Shown in pieces: positions 36,617 to 48,717 of a stretch of DNA of 64,000 nucleotides (position 1 is its first letter; each line of letters opens with the position of its first letter). The stretch spans positions 186,001-250,000 of the forward strand of contig NZ_CP100128.1 in assembly GCF_024207115.1 (NCBI RefSeq), in the 5' to 3' direction. The DNA comes from Chromobacterium sp. IIBBL 290-4 (GTDB lineage Bacteria; Pseudomonadota; Gammaproteobacteria; Burkholderiales; Chromobacteriaceae). The translations under genes and the position numbers were made by a program. The notes under the pieces are model-generated. The model was not told the DNA's origin. It worked only from the letters and a program-made list of their open reading frames with translations, and made no database searches.

Positions 36617-37712
36617 CAAATACCGCCTGAAGCCGGTGATCAACGCCTCCGGCCGCATGACCCTCCTCGGCGTCTCCACGCCGGCGCCGGAAGTGATGGA
36701 CGCCGCGCGCCAAGGCATGGCGCATTACTTTGAAATGCAGAATCTGGTGGACAAGACCGGCGACCATCTGGCCGGCTTGCTGGGCGCGGAAGCCGCCACC
36801 GTGGTGTCCTGCGCCTCGGCCGGCATCGCGCTGTCGGTGGCCGCCGTCATCGTCCGCGACGACCCGGACCTGCTGGTCAATCTGCACGCCAAGCCGGTGG
36901 GCGGCCCGGACGAAATTGTGCTGGCCAAGGGCCACAACGTGAATTACGGCGCGCCGGTGGCCACCATGGTGGCGCTGGGCGGCGGCAAGGTGGTCGAGGC
37001 CGGCTGGGCCAATGAGTGCACGCCGGCCCAGCTGGACGCCGCCGTCACGGCCCGCACCGCCGCCATTCTCTACATCCAGTCCCACCACGCCGTGCAGAAA
37101 AGCATGCCGACAGTGGAAGAAGCGGTGGCCGTGGCGCGCGCTCGCGGCGTGCCGCTGATCGTGGACGCCGCCGCCGAGGAAGACCTCCGCCTCTACTACC
37201 GCCTGGGCGCGGACCTGGTGATCTACAGCGGCGCCAAGGCGATGGAAGGCCCGTCCAGCGGCCTGGTGCTGGGCCGCCGCCAGTGCGTCGAGTGGGTCAA
37301 GCTGCAAGGCAAGGGCATAGGCCGAGCGATGAAGATAGGCAAGGAAGGCATCCTGGGCCTGACCGCCGCCGTCGAACATTATCTGTCCACGCCCAAGGCC
37401 GGCGGCGCCGAGATGGCGCGCCGGCTGGAACCGCTGCTGGCGCGGCTCAACCGCCTGCCCGGCATCCGCGCCCAGATAGCCTGGGACAGCGCCGGCCGCG
37501 ACATCGCCCGCGCCGAGGTCGCCTTCGATCCGTCCGCCGCCGGCCTGGATGCCGCCGCCGCCGCGAAACGCCTCAAGGCGGGCAATCCCGCCGTGTATTG
37601 CCGCGAATACCACGCCAACGAAGGCCGGCTGGAATTCGACATCCGCAGCGTGGACGAGCAGCAGCTCGCCACGCTGGGCCATTGCATCGAAACCCTGTTG
37701 AAGGAAAACTGA
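36600..37712 (+). CDS. DgaE-like PLP-dependent ammonia-lyase
   Basis: A 370-residue SelA/aspartate-aminotransferase-fold enzyme. The PLP lysine is Lys213 in IYSGAKAMEGPSSG, and PLIVDAAAEEDL contains the cofactor-binding Asp. In Salmonella, DgaE converts D-glucosaminate-6-phosphate to 2-keto-3-deoxygluconate-6-phosphate plus ammonia; length and motifs here are the same. It is followed by a DgaF-like aldolase, as in the known pathway. The exact substrate in this organism is inferred. Confidence 0.82.
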   Translation: MSSIHDKYRLKPVINASGRMTLLGVSTPAPEVMDAARQGMAHYFEMQNLVDKTGDHLAGLLGAEAATVVSCASAGIALSVAAVIVRDDPDLLVNLHAKPVGGPDEIVLAKGHNVNYGAPVATMVALGGGKVVEAGWANECTPAQLDAAVTARTAAILYIQSHHAVQKSMPTVEEAVAVARARGVPLIVDAAAEEDLRLYYRLGADLVIYSGAKAMEGPSSGLVLGRRQCVEWVKLQGKGIGRAMKIGKEGILGLTAAVEHYLSTPKAGGAEMARRLEPLLARLNRLPGIRAQIAWDSAGRDIARAEVAFDPSAAGLDAAAAAKRLKAGNPAVYCREYHANEGRLEFDIRSVDEQQLATLGHCIETLLKEN

Positions 37713-37714
37713 AT

Positions 37715-38455
37715 ATGCGACTGACTCCCAACTTTCTCCAAGACCGCGTCTGCCTGAACGTGCTGGCCGGCAGCAAACGCAACGCGCTGGAAATCTACGA
37801 CGCCGCCGCCGGCCATGTGCTGGTGGGCCTGCTGTCCAAGAACTACCCGGACGTGGCCAGCGCGGTGGCCGACATGCGCGACTGCGCCGCCGCCATAGAC
37901 AACGCCGTCTCGGTCGGCCTGGGCGCCGGCGATCCGCGGCAGTCCGCCATGGTCAGCGCCATCGCCGGCCAGCTGCAGCCTCAGCACGTGAACCAGGTAT
38001 TCACCGGCGTGGCCGCCAGCCGCGCGCTGCTGGGCCAGGACCAGACCGTGGTCAACGGCCTGGTGTCGCCCTGCGGGCTGGTGGGCATGGTCAAGATCTC
38101 CACCGGACCGCTGAGCGCGCGCGCGCCGGCCGGCGTGGTGCCGGTGGAAACCGCCATCGCCATGCTGAAAGACATGGGCGCCGACTCGATCAAGTATTTC
38201 TCGATGGACGGCCTCAAATACCGCGACGAATATCGCGCGGTGGCGGAAGCCTGCGCCCGCCACGACTTCTGGCTGGAACCAACCGGCGGCATAGACCTCC
38301 ATAACTATGAGGACATTCTGCGCATCGCGCTGGATGCCGGCGTGCCGCGCGTCATTCCGCACGTTTACAGCTCCATCATCGATCCCGCCAGCGGCTGCAC
38401 CCGTCCCGCCGACGTGCGCAGACTGTTGGAAATGAGCCAGGCCGCGCTGGCCTGA
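37715..38455 (+). CDS. DgaF-like KDGP aldolase
   Basis: A 246-residue TIM-barrel protein of the EF_0839/AHA_3917 family; Salmonella DgaF cleaves 2-keto-3-deoxygluconate-6-phosphate to pyruvate and glyceraldehyde-3-phosphate. Motifs include DRVCLNVLAGSKRNALEIYDA, VVNGLVSPCGLVGMVKISTGPLS with the likely Schiff-base Lys in VKIS, IKYFSMDG and LEPTGGIDLHN. The ATG is 2 bases after the DgaE-like stop. It completes a route from an amino-sugar acid phosphate to central metabolism. Confidence 0.83.
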   Translation: MRLTPNFLQDRVCLNVLAGSKRNALEIYDAAAGHVLVGLLSKNYPDVASAVADMRDCAAAIDNAVSVGLGAGDPRQSAMVSAIAGQLQPQHVNQVFTGVAASRALLGQDQTVVNGLVSPCGLVGMVKISTGPLSARAPAGVVPVETAIAMLKDMGADSIKYFSMDGLKYRDEYRAVAEACARHDFWLEPTGGIDLHNYEDILRIALDAGVPRVIPHVYSSIIDPASGCTRPADVRRLLEMSQAALA

Positions 38456-38484
38456 TTCCGCCCCCCGCCAGTCCCGAGGTAGCC

Positions 38485-40413
38485 ATGGTTAGATTCCCGC
38501 ATCCCCGTCTCTCCCAGCTGTTCTCAGCCTTGCAGGCGGAAACGCTGCCGCAGGAAGAACTGGCGCGGCGGCTCGCGGTGTCCACCCGCACCGTGCGCAG
38601 CGACATCGGCACGCTGAACGAGCTGCTGAACGAGCACGGCGCGCAGTTCGTGCTGGAGCGGGGAGAGGGCTATCGGCTGGCGATAGACGACGCCGAGCGT
38701 TTCGAACAACTCAGCCAGGCCGAAGCGCCGTCGCGGAGGCGGCCGCGCACCGGCGCCGAACGAGTGCGCGGCCTGCTGTGGCGCTTCCTCACCGCCGATT
38801 ATTCGCTGAAGCTTCAGGACATCGCCGATGAATGGTTCGTCAACCGCTCGGTTTTACAAAGCGATATGGCCGCGGTGCGCGACTGGCTGACGCGCTACCA
38901 GCTGGCCATCGAAACCCGCCCGCACCATGGCATGAAGCTGCTGGGCCGCGAGTCCGCCATTCGCGTCTGCCTGACCGAGCTGCTGTGCCTGCTGGCGCGC
39001 GACGCGCCGGAACACCCGCTGCTGGCGATGGCAGAACTCGACGACGACCTGGCCGCGGCCAAGGCCGTGTTGGCCGATGCGCTGCAGAGCAGCCCGCTGC
39101 GCCTGACCGACGAAGGCATGGATTTTCTCAGCCGCTACGGCACCATCGCCTGCATGCGCCTGCGCCAAGGCTACCCGCTGGACGATTTCGACTGCGACGA
39201 GCCGGGACCAGACGCGCGCCACCTGGCGCGCCGGCTCGCCGCACTGCTGCGCCAACGCGGCGGCGCAGCGCTGGCGAAATCAGAAGAAGCCTTTCTCGCC
39301 ATCCATATTGCGGCGCGCAGCACTTGCCCGCCGCAAGCGGGCGCCATCAACGCCGACGATGCCGAGGCACTGGTGCGCTACCTGCTGGACTACATCAAGA
39401 CACACTACAATTACGATCTGCGCCATGACCCGCGGTTGGCCGAAGACCTGGTCACCCACGTCAAAACCATGATCACCCGCGTGCGCTACCAAATCAATTT
39501 GCCCAATCCGGTGCTGGCAGACATCAAGGAGCACTACGCCATGGCCTACGACATCACGCTGGCGGCGGTGTCGAGCTGGGCGCGCCATTCGCCGTACCGG
39601 ATCAACGAGGATGAAATCGGCTACCTGGTGCTGCACATCGGCGTCGGGCTGGAGCGGCATTACCAGATAGGCTTCATTTATCGACCGCAGGCGCTGCTGG
39701 TCTGCGACAGCGGCACCTCCACGCTGCGCATGCTGGAGGCGATGCTGCACCGCCGCTTCCCGCAGATAGGCATCGCCGGCGCGCTCAGCCGCCAGGAATA
39801 CGAAGCGCTGCCGGCGGTCAACGCCGATTTCGTGATTTCCACCGCGCGGCTGGAGGAAAAGAACCGCCCGGTGTTGACGGCATCGCCCTTCCCGTCCGAC
39901 TACCAGCTGGAGCAGCTGGCGCGCATGGTGCAGCCGGACCGCAGCCGCTGCGCCATGCTGGAGCGCTATTTTCAGCCCGCCCACTTTATGAGACTGGACC
40001 AGCCCATAGGCCAGGACGAACTGTTTCACCGCCTATGCGGCCAGTTGCAGCGCGAAGGCTATGTCGGGCCTGACTACTGTCCTTCCGTGATCGAACGAGA
40101 AGCCATACTCGGCACCATGCTGGGCGACGGCATCGCCCTGCCCCACTCGCTGGGCCTGCTGGCCGGCAAGACCGCCGTCTACACCGTGCTCGCGCCGCAA
40201 GGCGTAGACTGGGGCGATGGCAATACCGCCCGCGTGATCTTCCTGCTGGCCATCAGCAAGGACGATTACGAAGAGGCGATGGTGATCTACGACCTGTTCG
40301 TGTCGCTGATGCGCGAGCGCGCCTCGGCCAGACTGCTGGCCTGCCGAGACTTTTCCAGCTTCAAGCAGGTGGCCATGGACTGTCTGGCCCGCCGCCAGGG
40401 AACGTCCGGCTGA
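38485..40413 (+). CDS. BglG/MtlR-type PTS-regulated activator of the dga-like cluster
   Basis: A 642-residue regulator. The N-terminal helix-turn-helix (about 15-60, EELARRLAVSTRTVRSDIGTLNELL) and a second HTH_Mga-like region (about 90-150) are followed by two PRDs (about 175-390, with LAIHIA and LVLHIG histidine-region motifs), an EIIB-like part (ALLVCDSGTSTLRMLEAML) and a C-terminal EIIA-fructose-like domain with His554 in IALPHSLG. Phosphorylation by PTS proteins should set its activity. It ends the cluster and probably activates it. Salmonella uses the sigma54-type DgaR instead. Confidence 0.82.
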   Translation: MVRFPHPRLSQLFSALQAETLPQEELARRLAVSTRTVRSDIGTLNELLNEHGAQFVLERGEGYRLAIDDAERFEQLSQAEAPSRRRPRTGAERVRGLLWRFLTADYSLKLQDIADEWFVNRSVLQSDMAAVRDWLTRYQLAIETRPHHGMKLLGRESAIRVCLTELLCLLARDAPEHPLLAMAELDDDLAAAKAVLADALQSSPLRLTDEGMDFLSRYGTIACMRLRQGYPLDDFDCDEPGPDARHLARRLAALLRQRGGAALAKSEEAFLAIHIAARSTCPPQAGAINADDAEALVRYLLDYIKTHYNYDLRHDPRLAEDLVTHVKTMITRVRYQINLPNPVLADIKEHYAMAYDITLAAVSSWARHSPYRINEDEIGYLVLHIGVGLERHYQIGFIYRPQALLVCDSGTSTLRMLEAMLHRRFPQIGIAGALSRQEYEALPAVNADFVISTARLEEKNRPVLTASPFPSDYQLEQLARMVQPDRSRCAMLERYFQPAHFMRLDQPIGQDELFHRLCGQLQREGYVGPDYCPSVIEREAILGTMLGDGIALPHSLGLLAGKTAVYTVLAPQGVDWGDGNTARVIFLLAISKDDYEEAMVIYDLFVSLMRERASARLLACRDFSSFKQVAMDCLARRQGTSG

Positions 40414-40462
40414 CGACAGCTGGTATACTGTTCGCCCGAATCACCGCCACATCCGCGCAACC

Positions 40463-43080
<2,618 letters not shown>

Positions 43081-43100
43081 GCTTAGCGCCATCGAAAATG

Positions 43101-43127
43101 AAACCGGCCTCATGGGCCGGTTTTTTT
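43101..43127 (+). terminator. Intrinsic terminator after serS
   Basis: ACCGGCC and GGCCGGT form a 7-bp stem with a short loop, followed by seven T, 21 bases past the serS stop. The region from 43140 to 43355 is A/T-rich and holds only the promoter side of the next gene. Confidence 0.9.
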
Positions 43128-43355
43128 ACGCCTGCCCCGCACCCACCCGCCCCGGCCCTCTCAAACGGAATGAAATACGCTTTAATTTTGATCAATAAAT
43201 CCATATTGTCATTATTAAGACACTTTCCATATTACTATGCTTTTGAGATAATGTAATAATATTGTTTATTTTTGCTTAGAACATATGCATGAAAATCATA
43301 TGTCGCCTCAATAGAGGCAATTTTTTTGCTACCGACTCGAACTGAGAAATCCACA

Positions 43356-44177
43356 ATGGCTCGCTCCCGCTTACTGAATCTATCCCCTTTGCTAATCCTC
43401 ACGTCCGCCCTCGGAGGCTGCGCACAAATGGACATGGGCAATCTCGGTGCTAAAACCGTGGCCACCGGATCCGCCGCAGGCTCGAATGCCGTAGGCGCCA
43501 ACTCCGCTCTGGAGCATTGCCCCCGCCCGCTAGGCACATTGGGATTGATGGAAGACACCACCTCCCCGTGGTATCTGATGCTGACCAACGAATACAAGCT
43601 ACCCTCTACCGTGCCGATGCTGAAACTGCTGATTCAGCAATCCAACTGTTTTGTCGTGGTTGAGCGCGGCAGGGGCATGAATGCCATGATGGGTGAGCGT
43701 GCTTTGCGTGAGAGCGGTGAGCTGCGCAAAAACTCCAATTTCGGCAAAGGCAAGATGGCGGCCGCAGACTATGCGCTAGTCCCCACCATCACCTTCTCCA
43801 ATCAAGACGCCGGCAGCCTGGGCGGCAACCTTGCCGGTCTGCTGCCAGGCGCGCTCGGCTCCGTTGCCGGCGCCGTGGCTGGCAGCATTCACAGCAAAGA
43901 GGCTAGCACTTTGCTGACCCTGGTGGATAACCGCTCCAGTGTGCAAATCGCCGCAGCGGAAGGCAGCGCCAAAAATATGGACTTCGGCGCGGTCGGCTCC
44001 TTGTTCGGCAGCCGCAACAATGGATCCATAAGCGGCTACTCCAATACTCCGGAAGGCAAAGTCATCGTCGCGGCCTTCACCGATGCTTACAACAACATGG
44101 TAAAAGCGGTGAAGAACTATAAGATGCAAACCGTCAAAGGCGGCTTGGGCACCGGCGGCCAATTGAAGGTGCAATAA
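43356..44177 (+). CDS. CsgG/HfaB-like outer-membrane lipoprotein
   Basis: A 273-residue lipoprotein. The signal peptide ends in a lipobox SALGGC, with the lipidated Cys about residue 25. MLKLLIQQSNCFVVVERGRGMNAMMGER, ADYALVPTITFS and a Gly/Ala-rich stretch (GGNLAGLLPGALGSVAGAVAGSI) match the CsgG/HfaB fold of secretion-pore or assembly lipoproteins. No curli genes are adjacent, so a general surface or envelope role is possible. I chose the ATG at 43356 to begin at the signal peptide. The upstream 200 bases are A/T-rich. Confidence 0.7.
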   Translation: MARSRLLNLSPLLILTSALGGCAQMDMGNLGAKTVATGSAAGSNAVGANSALEHCPRPLGTLGLMEDTTSPWYLMLTNEYKLPSTVPMLKLLIQQSNCFVVVERGRGMNAMMGERALRESGELRKNSNFGKGKMAAADYALVPTITFSNQDAGSLGGNLAGLLPGALGSVAGAVAGSIHSKEASTLLTLVDNRSSVQIAAAEGSAKNMDFGAVGSLFGSRNNGSISGYSNTPEGKVIVAAFTDAYNNMVKAVKNYKMQTVKGGLGTGGQLKVQ

Positions 44178-44198
44178 GGACATGCCAGCTGTTGAACA

Positions 44199-46715
44199 TT
44201 AAAGGGGTGACAGCGGCATTTTCCTACGCGGCTGCACCAGCAGACACTCAAACGTCTCGCGCGGCAGCGGCTTGCTGAACAAATAGCCTTGGGCGCAATA
44301 ACAGCCTTGTTCCAGCAGGAACAGGCGTTGCGCCTCCTCCTCCACCCCTTCGGCCACCACGTCCAAGCCCAGGCTATGGGCGATGGAAACGATGGCGCGC
44401 GTGATGGCCGCATCGTCGCTGTCATGATGCAGATCGGCGATGAAGGAGCGGTCTATCTTCAGGCCGCGCACCGGCAAGCGCTTGAGATAAGACAGCGAGG
44501 AATAGCCGGTGCCGAAGTCGTCGATGGACAGGTACAGCCCCAGTTCCTGCAGCCGGCGCAGCATCTCTATCATCGCGCCGCCCTCTTCCATCACCACGCT
44601 TTCGGTGATTTCCAGCTCCAGGCATTCGCTGCCCAGGCCATAATCGGCCAGCGCCTGGCGCAATTGCTCGACGAAATCGCCATGCTTGAGCTGGCGGCCG
44701 GAGACATTGATCGCCACCCGTCCAGGCTTCAGCCCGCGGCGCTGCCAATCGCGGATATCGGCGCAGGCCGTGCGCAACACCCAGGCGCCGATCTGCCCGA
44801 TCAAGGCGCTTTCTTCGGCGATGGGAATGAAGCGATCCGGCGACACCAGCCCCAGTTCGGGATGGCGCCAGCGCAGCAGCGCCTCCGCGCCTATCATTTC
44901 GCCGGAATCCAGCGCCACCTTGGGCTGATACCACAGCTCCAGCTCGCCTTGAGCCAAGGCGCGGTGCAGGCTGTACTCCAGCTTCAGCCGCTCCAAAGCC
45001 CGCGCGTTCATGTCGGCGGTGTAAAACTGAAAACCGTTCTTGCCGCGCTCCTTGGCGCGGTACATCGCCGTATCGGCATGCACCAGCAGCGTGTCGGCCT
45101 CCTCGCCGTCCAGCGGATACAGGCTGATGCCTATGCTGGCGGAAATGAACATCTGCTGGCCGGACACCTCGGACAGTTCCGATATCGCGTCCAGCATGTC
45201 CTGAGCGGCGGCGGCGGCCTGCGCTTCGCCGTCCACGTTCTCCAGCAGCACGGTGAATTCGTCGCCGGACAGCCGCGCCACGGTGTCCGTCGGCTTGAGG
45301 CGCGATTGCAGCTGGCGGGCGATATGCACCAGCAGCTGGTCGCCGGCGTAATGGCCCAGCGTGTCGTTGACCAGCTTGAAGCGGTCCAGGTCGATGAACA
45401 GCAGCGCCAGCTGACGCCGCTCCTCGCCCGCCCTATCCACCGCGCTTTGCAGCCGTTCCAGGAACAGCGTGCGGTTGGGCAGGCTGGTCAGCGCGTCGTG
45501 ATTGGCCAGGAAGTGCAGCCGCTCCTCCGCCTGCTTGCGCTGGGTGATGTCGGAAAACACCGCCACGTAATGCAGGCATTCGCCGGCGCCGTCGCGAATG
45601 GCGGTGATGCTGAGATGCTCGGTATACAGCAGCCCGCCCTTGCGGCGGTTCACCACCTCGCCCTGCCAGCGGCCGTCGCGCGCCAGACTGCGCCACATCT
45701 GCTGGTAAAACTCCGGCGGCTGCTTGCCGGACTTCAGCATCGCCGGCGTCTGGCCCAGCGCTTCCTCGCGGCTATAGCCGGTAATCCGGGAAAAGGCCGG
45801 GTTGATGGACTGGATCACGCCGTTGGGGTCGGTGATGACGATGCCTTCCATCGTCGATTCGAACACCTTGTCGGCCAGCAGCAGGCTATGGCGCGACTGC
45901 TGCAGCGCTTCGTCACGCTGGCGCAGGGCCTCGTGCAGTTCGTTCAGGTATTCGTGCTCGATGCCGTTGACGATGTCGTCGAAACCCAGAATGCGCAACA
46001 GCCGGCCATCGTCGGCAAAAACCGCCAGGTGGCGGATATTGTGCTGACGCAGCACGCGGCGCGCCTGCAACAGGCTGGCGCCGGCCGACACGCCGATCAA
46101 GGGCTGGCGACAGCCCTGTCCCAACGTAGCCGGCAGCTTGCCGGAGGCGAGCCAGCGCAGCACGTCGCGCTGGGTGACGATGCCATAGCCGCCATCGTCC
46201 AGCTTTACCGCCAGCGCGGTCAGGCTCTGCCCGCACATCCGGCTAAAGCCTTCCATCACCGTTGCCGTTGCCGGCAGGGGAATCGCCGCCGCCACCGGCA
46301 AATCCGCCACCCGCTTCACCATCAGGAATGATTCCAAGCCCTGGTTGCGCACGATATCGGTCAGGGTGAGCATGCCCAAAGGCTGTCCGTTGCGGCACAC
46401 CAGCGCATGGCGCAGCTGCCGGCCGCGGAACGCGTCCACTGCCTGCTGCAGGCTCAGATCATGCGCCAGCTCGGCCGGCGGAGGCTTCATCGCCTGCTGG
46501 ATAGGCTGATCGGCGTCGCCGCCGCTTCGGCATAGCTCCAGCGCGTCGGCCTCCGTCCAGAAGCCGCACACCCGCCCCCCCGCCTCCCGAACCAGGATGG
46601 AACTATATCCGGCGGCCAGCATCCGTCTGGCGGCTTCGCGCACGGATTGCGAGGGATCGCAACTCAGCAGCTCGCATGACACGATGTCGGCGATCGAAGG
46701 CGGGTGATAAGACAT
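44199..46715 (-). CDS. Dual CBS-pair, PAS, GGDEF and EAL protein
   Basis: An 838-residue cyclic-di-GMP enzyme with no transmembrane segment. Two CBS pairs (about 8-125 and 135-255) could sense adenine nucleotides. A PAS domain (about 280-392) carries TMEGIVITDPNGVIQSINPAFSRITGYSREEALG. The GGDEF domain has the variant SGDEF at 483-487, usually still active, and the EAL domain (about 590-830) has EALLRWRHPELGL, LELEITES, DDFGTGYSSLSYLKRLP and VAEGVEEEAQ, all intact. Net synthase or phosphodiesterase activity cannot be told from sequence. Confidence 0.88.
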   Translation of the reverse strand: MSYHPPSIADIVSCELLSCDPSQSVREAARRMLAAGYSSILVREAGGRVCGFWTEADALELCRSGGDADQPIQQAMKPPPAELAHDLSLQQAVDAFRGRQLRHALVCRNGQPLGMLTLTDIVRNQGLESFLMVKRVADLPVAAAIPLPATATVMEGFSRMCGQSLTALAVKLDDGGYGIVTQRDVLRWLASGKLPATLGQGCRQPLIGVSAGASLLQARRVLRQHNIRHLAVFADDGRLLRILGFDDIVNGIEHEYLNELHEALRQRDEALQQSRHSLLLADKVFESTMEGIVITDPNGVIQSINPAFSRITGYSREEALGQTPAMLKSGKQPPEFYQQMWRSLARDGRWQGEVVNRRKGGLLYTEHLSITAIRDGAGECLHYVAVFSDITQRKQAEERLHFLANHDALTSLPNRTLFLERLQSAVDRAGEERRQLALLFIDLDRFKLVNDTLGHYAGDQLLVHIARQLQSRLKPTDTVARLSGDEFTVLLENVDGEAQAAAAAQDMLDAISELSEVSGQQMFISASIGISLYPLDGEEADTLLVHADTAMYRAKERGKNGFQFYTADMNARALERLKLEYSLHRALAQGELELWYQPKVALDSGEMIGAEALLRWRHPELGLVSPDRFIPIAEESALIGQIGAWVLRTACADIRDWQRRGLKPGRVAINVSGRQLKHGDFVEQLRQALADYGLGSECLELEITESVVMEEGGAMIEMLRRLQELGLYLSIDDFGTGYSSLSYLKRLPVRGLKIDRSFIADLHHDSDDAAITRAIVSIAHSLGLDVVAEGVEEEAQRLFLLEQGCYCAQGYLFSKPLPRETFECLLVQPRRKMPLSPL

Positions 46716-46801
46716 GGCAAATGCAAATGAAAGCGATTTATGTGACAGGCATTATACCTTTAACCCGATGGCAACCAGGGTTTAAATCGGCTTGTCATGA
46801 T

Positions 46802-46838
46802 AAAAAAGCCCCGCAGAACCAGTCTACGGGGCTTTCTT
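46802..46838 (-). terminator. Intrinsic terminator after rimO
   Basis: On the minus strand AAAGCCCCG and CGGGGCTTT form a 9-bp stem with a 13-base loop, followed by a T-run. It lies between rimO and the GGDEF-EAL gene, so those two are separate units. Confidence 0.85.
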
Positions 46839-46880
46839 TGCGGGCTGCGCGGCCATTTTCGGCCCCATGCGCGGGCAAGC

Positions 46881-48197
46881 TTACTTGCGCACGCCCCACA
46901 GATCATGCTCGCTGCAATCGACGATTTCCACTTGGTAGAACTCGCCAGCCTGCATGCCGGCCGCGTCTTCGACGAACACCAGGCCGTCAATCTCCGGCGC
47001 GTCGGCATAGCTGCGGCACACGGCCGTGCCTTCGTCGTCGATCTCGTCCACCAGCACCTGCAGGGTCTGGCCGACTCGGCGCTCCAGGCGGCTGGCGCTG
47101 ATCTCGGCCTGCACTTCCATGAAGCGTTCCTTGCGGGCCTCCTTCACCTCCTCCGGCACCGGGTTCGGCAGCTCGTTGGCGGTGGCGCCCTCCACTGGGG
47201 AGTAGGTGAAACAGCCGACGCGGTCCAGCTCGGCTTCGCGGATGAAGGTCAGCAGCTCTTCGAAGTCTTCTTCGGTTTCGCCGGGGAAGCCGACGATGAA
47301 GGTGGAGCGGATCACCAGTTCCGGGCAGATCTCGCGCCACTTCTTGATGCGCGCCAGCACGTTGTCGCTGTTGGCCGGACGCTTCATCAGCTTCAGCACT
47401 TTCTGGCTGGCGTGCTGGAACGGAATGTCCAGGTAGGGCAGGATCTTGCCGTCGCGCATCAGCGGAATCACCTCGTCCACATGCGGGTACGGGTAAACAT
47501 AGTGCAGGCGCACCCAGATGCCGTGACGGCCCAGTTCCTCGCACAGCTCGGTCATGCGGGTCTTGACCGGACGGCCGTTGTGGAAGCCCATCTTGTACTT
47601 GGTGTCCACGCCGTAGGCCGAGGTGTCCTGCGAGATCACCAGGATCTCTTTGACTCCGGCCTTGGCCAGGCTTTCGGCCTCGCGCAGCACGTCGTGGATG
47701 GGGCGGCTTTCCAGATCGCCGCGCATGGACGGGATGATGCAGAAGGTGCAACGGTGGTTGCAGCCTTCGGAAATCTTCAAATACGCGTAATGCTTGGGCG
47801 TCAGGCGCACGCCGATGTCAGGCACCAGGTCGACGAAGGGGTCATGCGGCTTGGGCAGGTGGGTATGCACCGCCGTCATCACTTCTTCGGTGGCGTGCGG
47901 ACCGGTCACGGCCAAGACCGACGGGTGCACATCGCGCACCACATCGCCCTTGGCCCCCAGACAGCCGGTGACGATCACTTTGCCGTTCTCATTCAGCGCT
48001 TCGCCGATGGCGTCCAGCGATTCCTCGACGGCGGAATCGATGAAGCCGCAGGTGTTCACCACCACCAGGTCCGCCCCGTCGTAGGACGGCGCGATTTCAT
48101 AGCCTTCGGCGCGAAGGCGGGTCAGGATCTGCTCGGAATCGCTAGCTGCCTTGGGGCAGCCCAGCGAAACGAACCCTACGCGAGGGGTCTTGTTCAT
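46881..48197 (-). CDS. rimO: Ribosomal protein S12 methylthiotransferase
   Basis: A 438-residue radical SAM enzyme that adds a methylthio group to Asp88 of ribosomal protein S12. The N-terminal UPF0004 domain has Cys14, Cys50 and Cys79 for the auxiliary cluster; the SAM cluster is Cys146, Cys150 and Cys153 in [11 protein letters not shown], followed by [13 protein letters not shown]-terminal TRAM domain (about 372-438) is present. It is a single gene. Confidence 0.96.
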   Translation of the reverse strand: MNKTPRVGFVSLGCPKAASDSEQILTRLRAEGYEIAPSYDGADLVVVNTCGFIDSAVEESLDAIGEALNENGKVIVTGCLGAKGDVVRDVHPSVLAVTGPHATEEVMTAVHTHLPKPHDPFVDLVPDIGVRLTPKHYAYLKISEGCNHRCTFCIIPSMRGDLESRPIHDVLREAESLAKAGVKEILVISQDTSAYGVDTKYKMGFHNGRPVKTRMTELCEELGRHGIWVRLHYVYPYPHVDEVIPLMRDGKILPYLDIPFQHASQKVLKLMKRPANSDNVLARIKKWREICPELVIRSTFIVGFPGETEEDFEELLTFIREAELDRVGCFTYSPVEGATANELPNPVPEEVKEARKERFMEVQAEISASRLERRVGQTLQVLVDEIDDEGTAVCRSYADAPEIDGLVFVEDAAGMQAGEFYQVEIVDCSEHDLWGVRK

Positions 48198-48341
48198 GGT
48201 CGAAATCTTAGGCGTGAAAACAAAATCGCGCGATTATACAACGGTTTGCTTCGCGATACTCATCTGGTTTAACGCGACAGCCCGGGCACGCCGCGGCCGA
48301 CCGAAAAAAGCGCGCCGGCAGGCATCGCCGCGCCCTCGCGT

Positions 48342-48626
48342 TTACTTCTGCGCGGAAACCAGTACCGGCATCGGATGTTCGGCCTCCTCCGCCAGCCCCG
48401 GCGGCATGGCGATCCGATCCGGGCCCGGCTCATCTACATGGCGCAGCGTAAAGCCAGCGGCCGTCCAAGCATGAGCATGGAGCCCAAGCGCGGTGGCATT
48501 TGACAACGCCGCCTGCCGGTTGCTGATGCGCCGCCCTCCGCCTGCTTGCCATTGATCAGCCTGAGAGGCCGCTCGCCCAAGGTTGAGCGCTTGGGCGAGG
48601 GGGAAGTTGGCGCAGGACGAATATCT
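48342..48626 (-). other. Open frame without start codon, possible gene remnant
   Basis: The minus strand is open for 94 codons up to TAA at 48342-48344 but has no ATG or GTG near its start; a TGA closes it on the 5' side at 48627-48629. The reading (FPLAQALNLGRAASQADQW, ISNRQAALSNATALGLHAHA, LRHVDEPGPDRIAMPPGLAE, ending PVLVSAQK) looks protein-like. A second frame on the same strand (48434-48646) does begin with ATG and ribosome-like bases (MKPHALEDIRPAP). The two may be parts of one gene joined by a frameshift. I recognise no family. Confidence 0.35.
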
Positions 48627-48717
48627 TCAAGAGCATGAGGTTTCAAACCAAGCCTCTGCTGGCTGCATGCTCAAGCAGCGAACCCCGCCTGGCTAGGCCG
48701 GATACGCTTGGACCGCG

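Noticed and set aside
43190..43208. TTTTGATCAATAAAT near an A/T-rich promoter as a possible FNR site
   Set aside because: The right half does not match ATCAA at the required four-base spacing.
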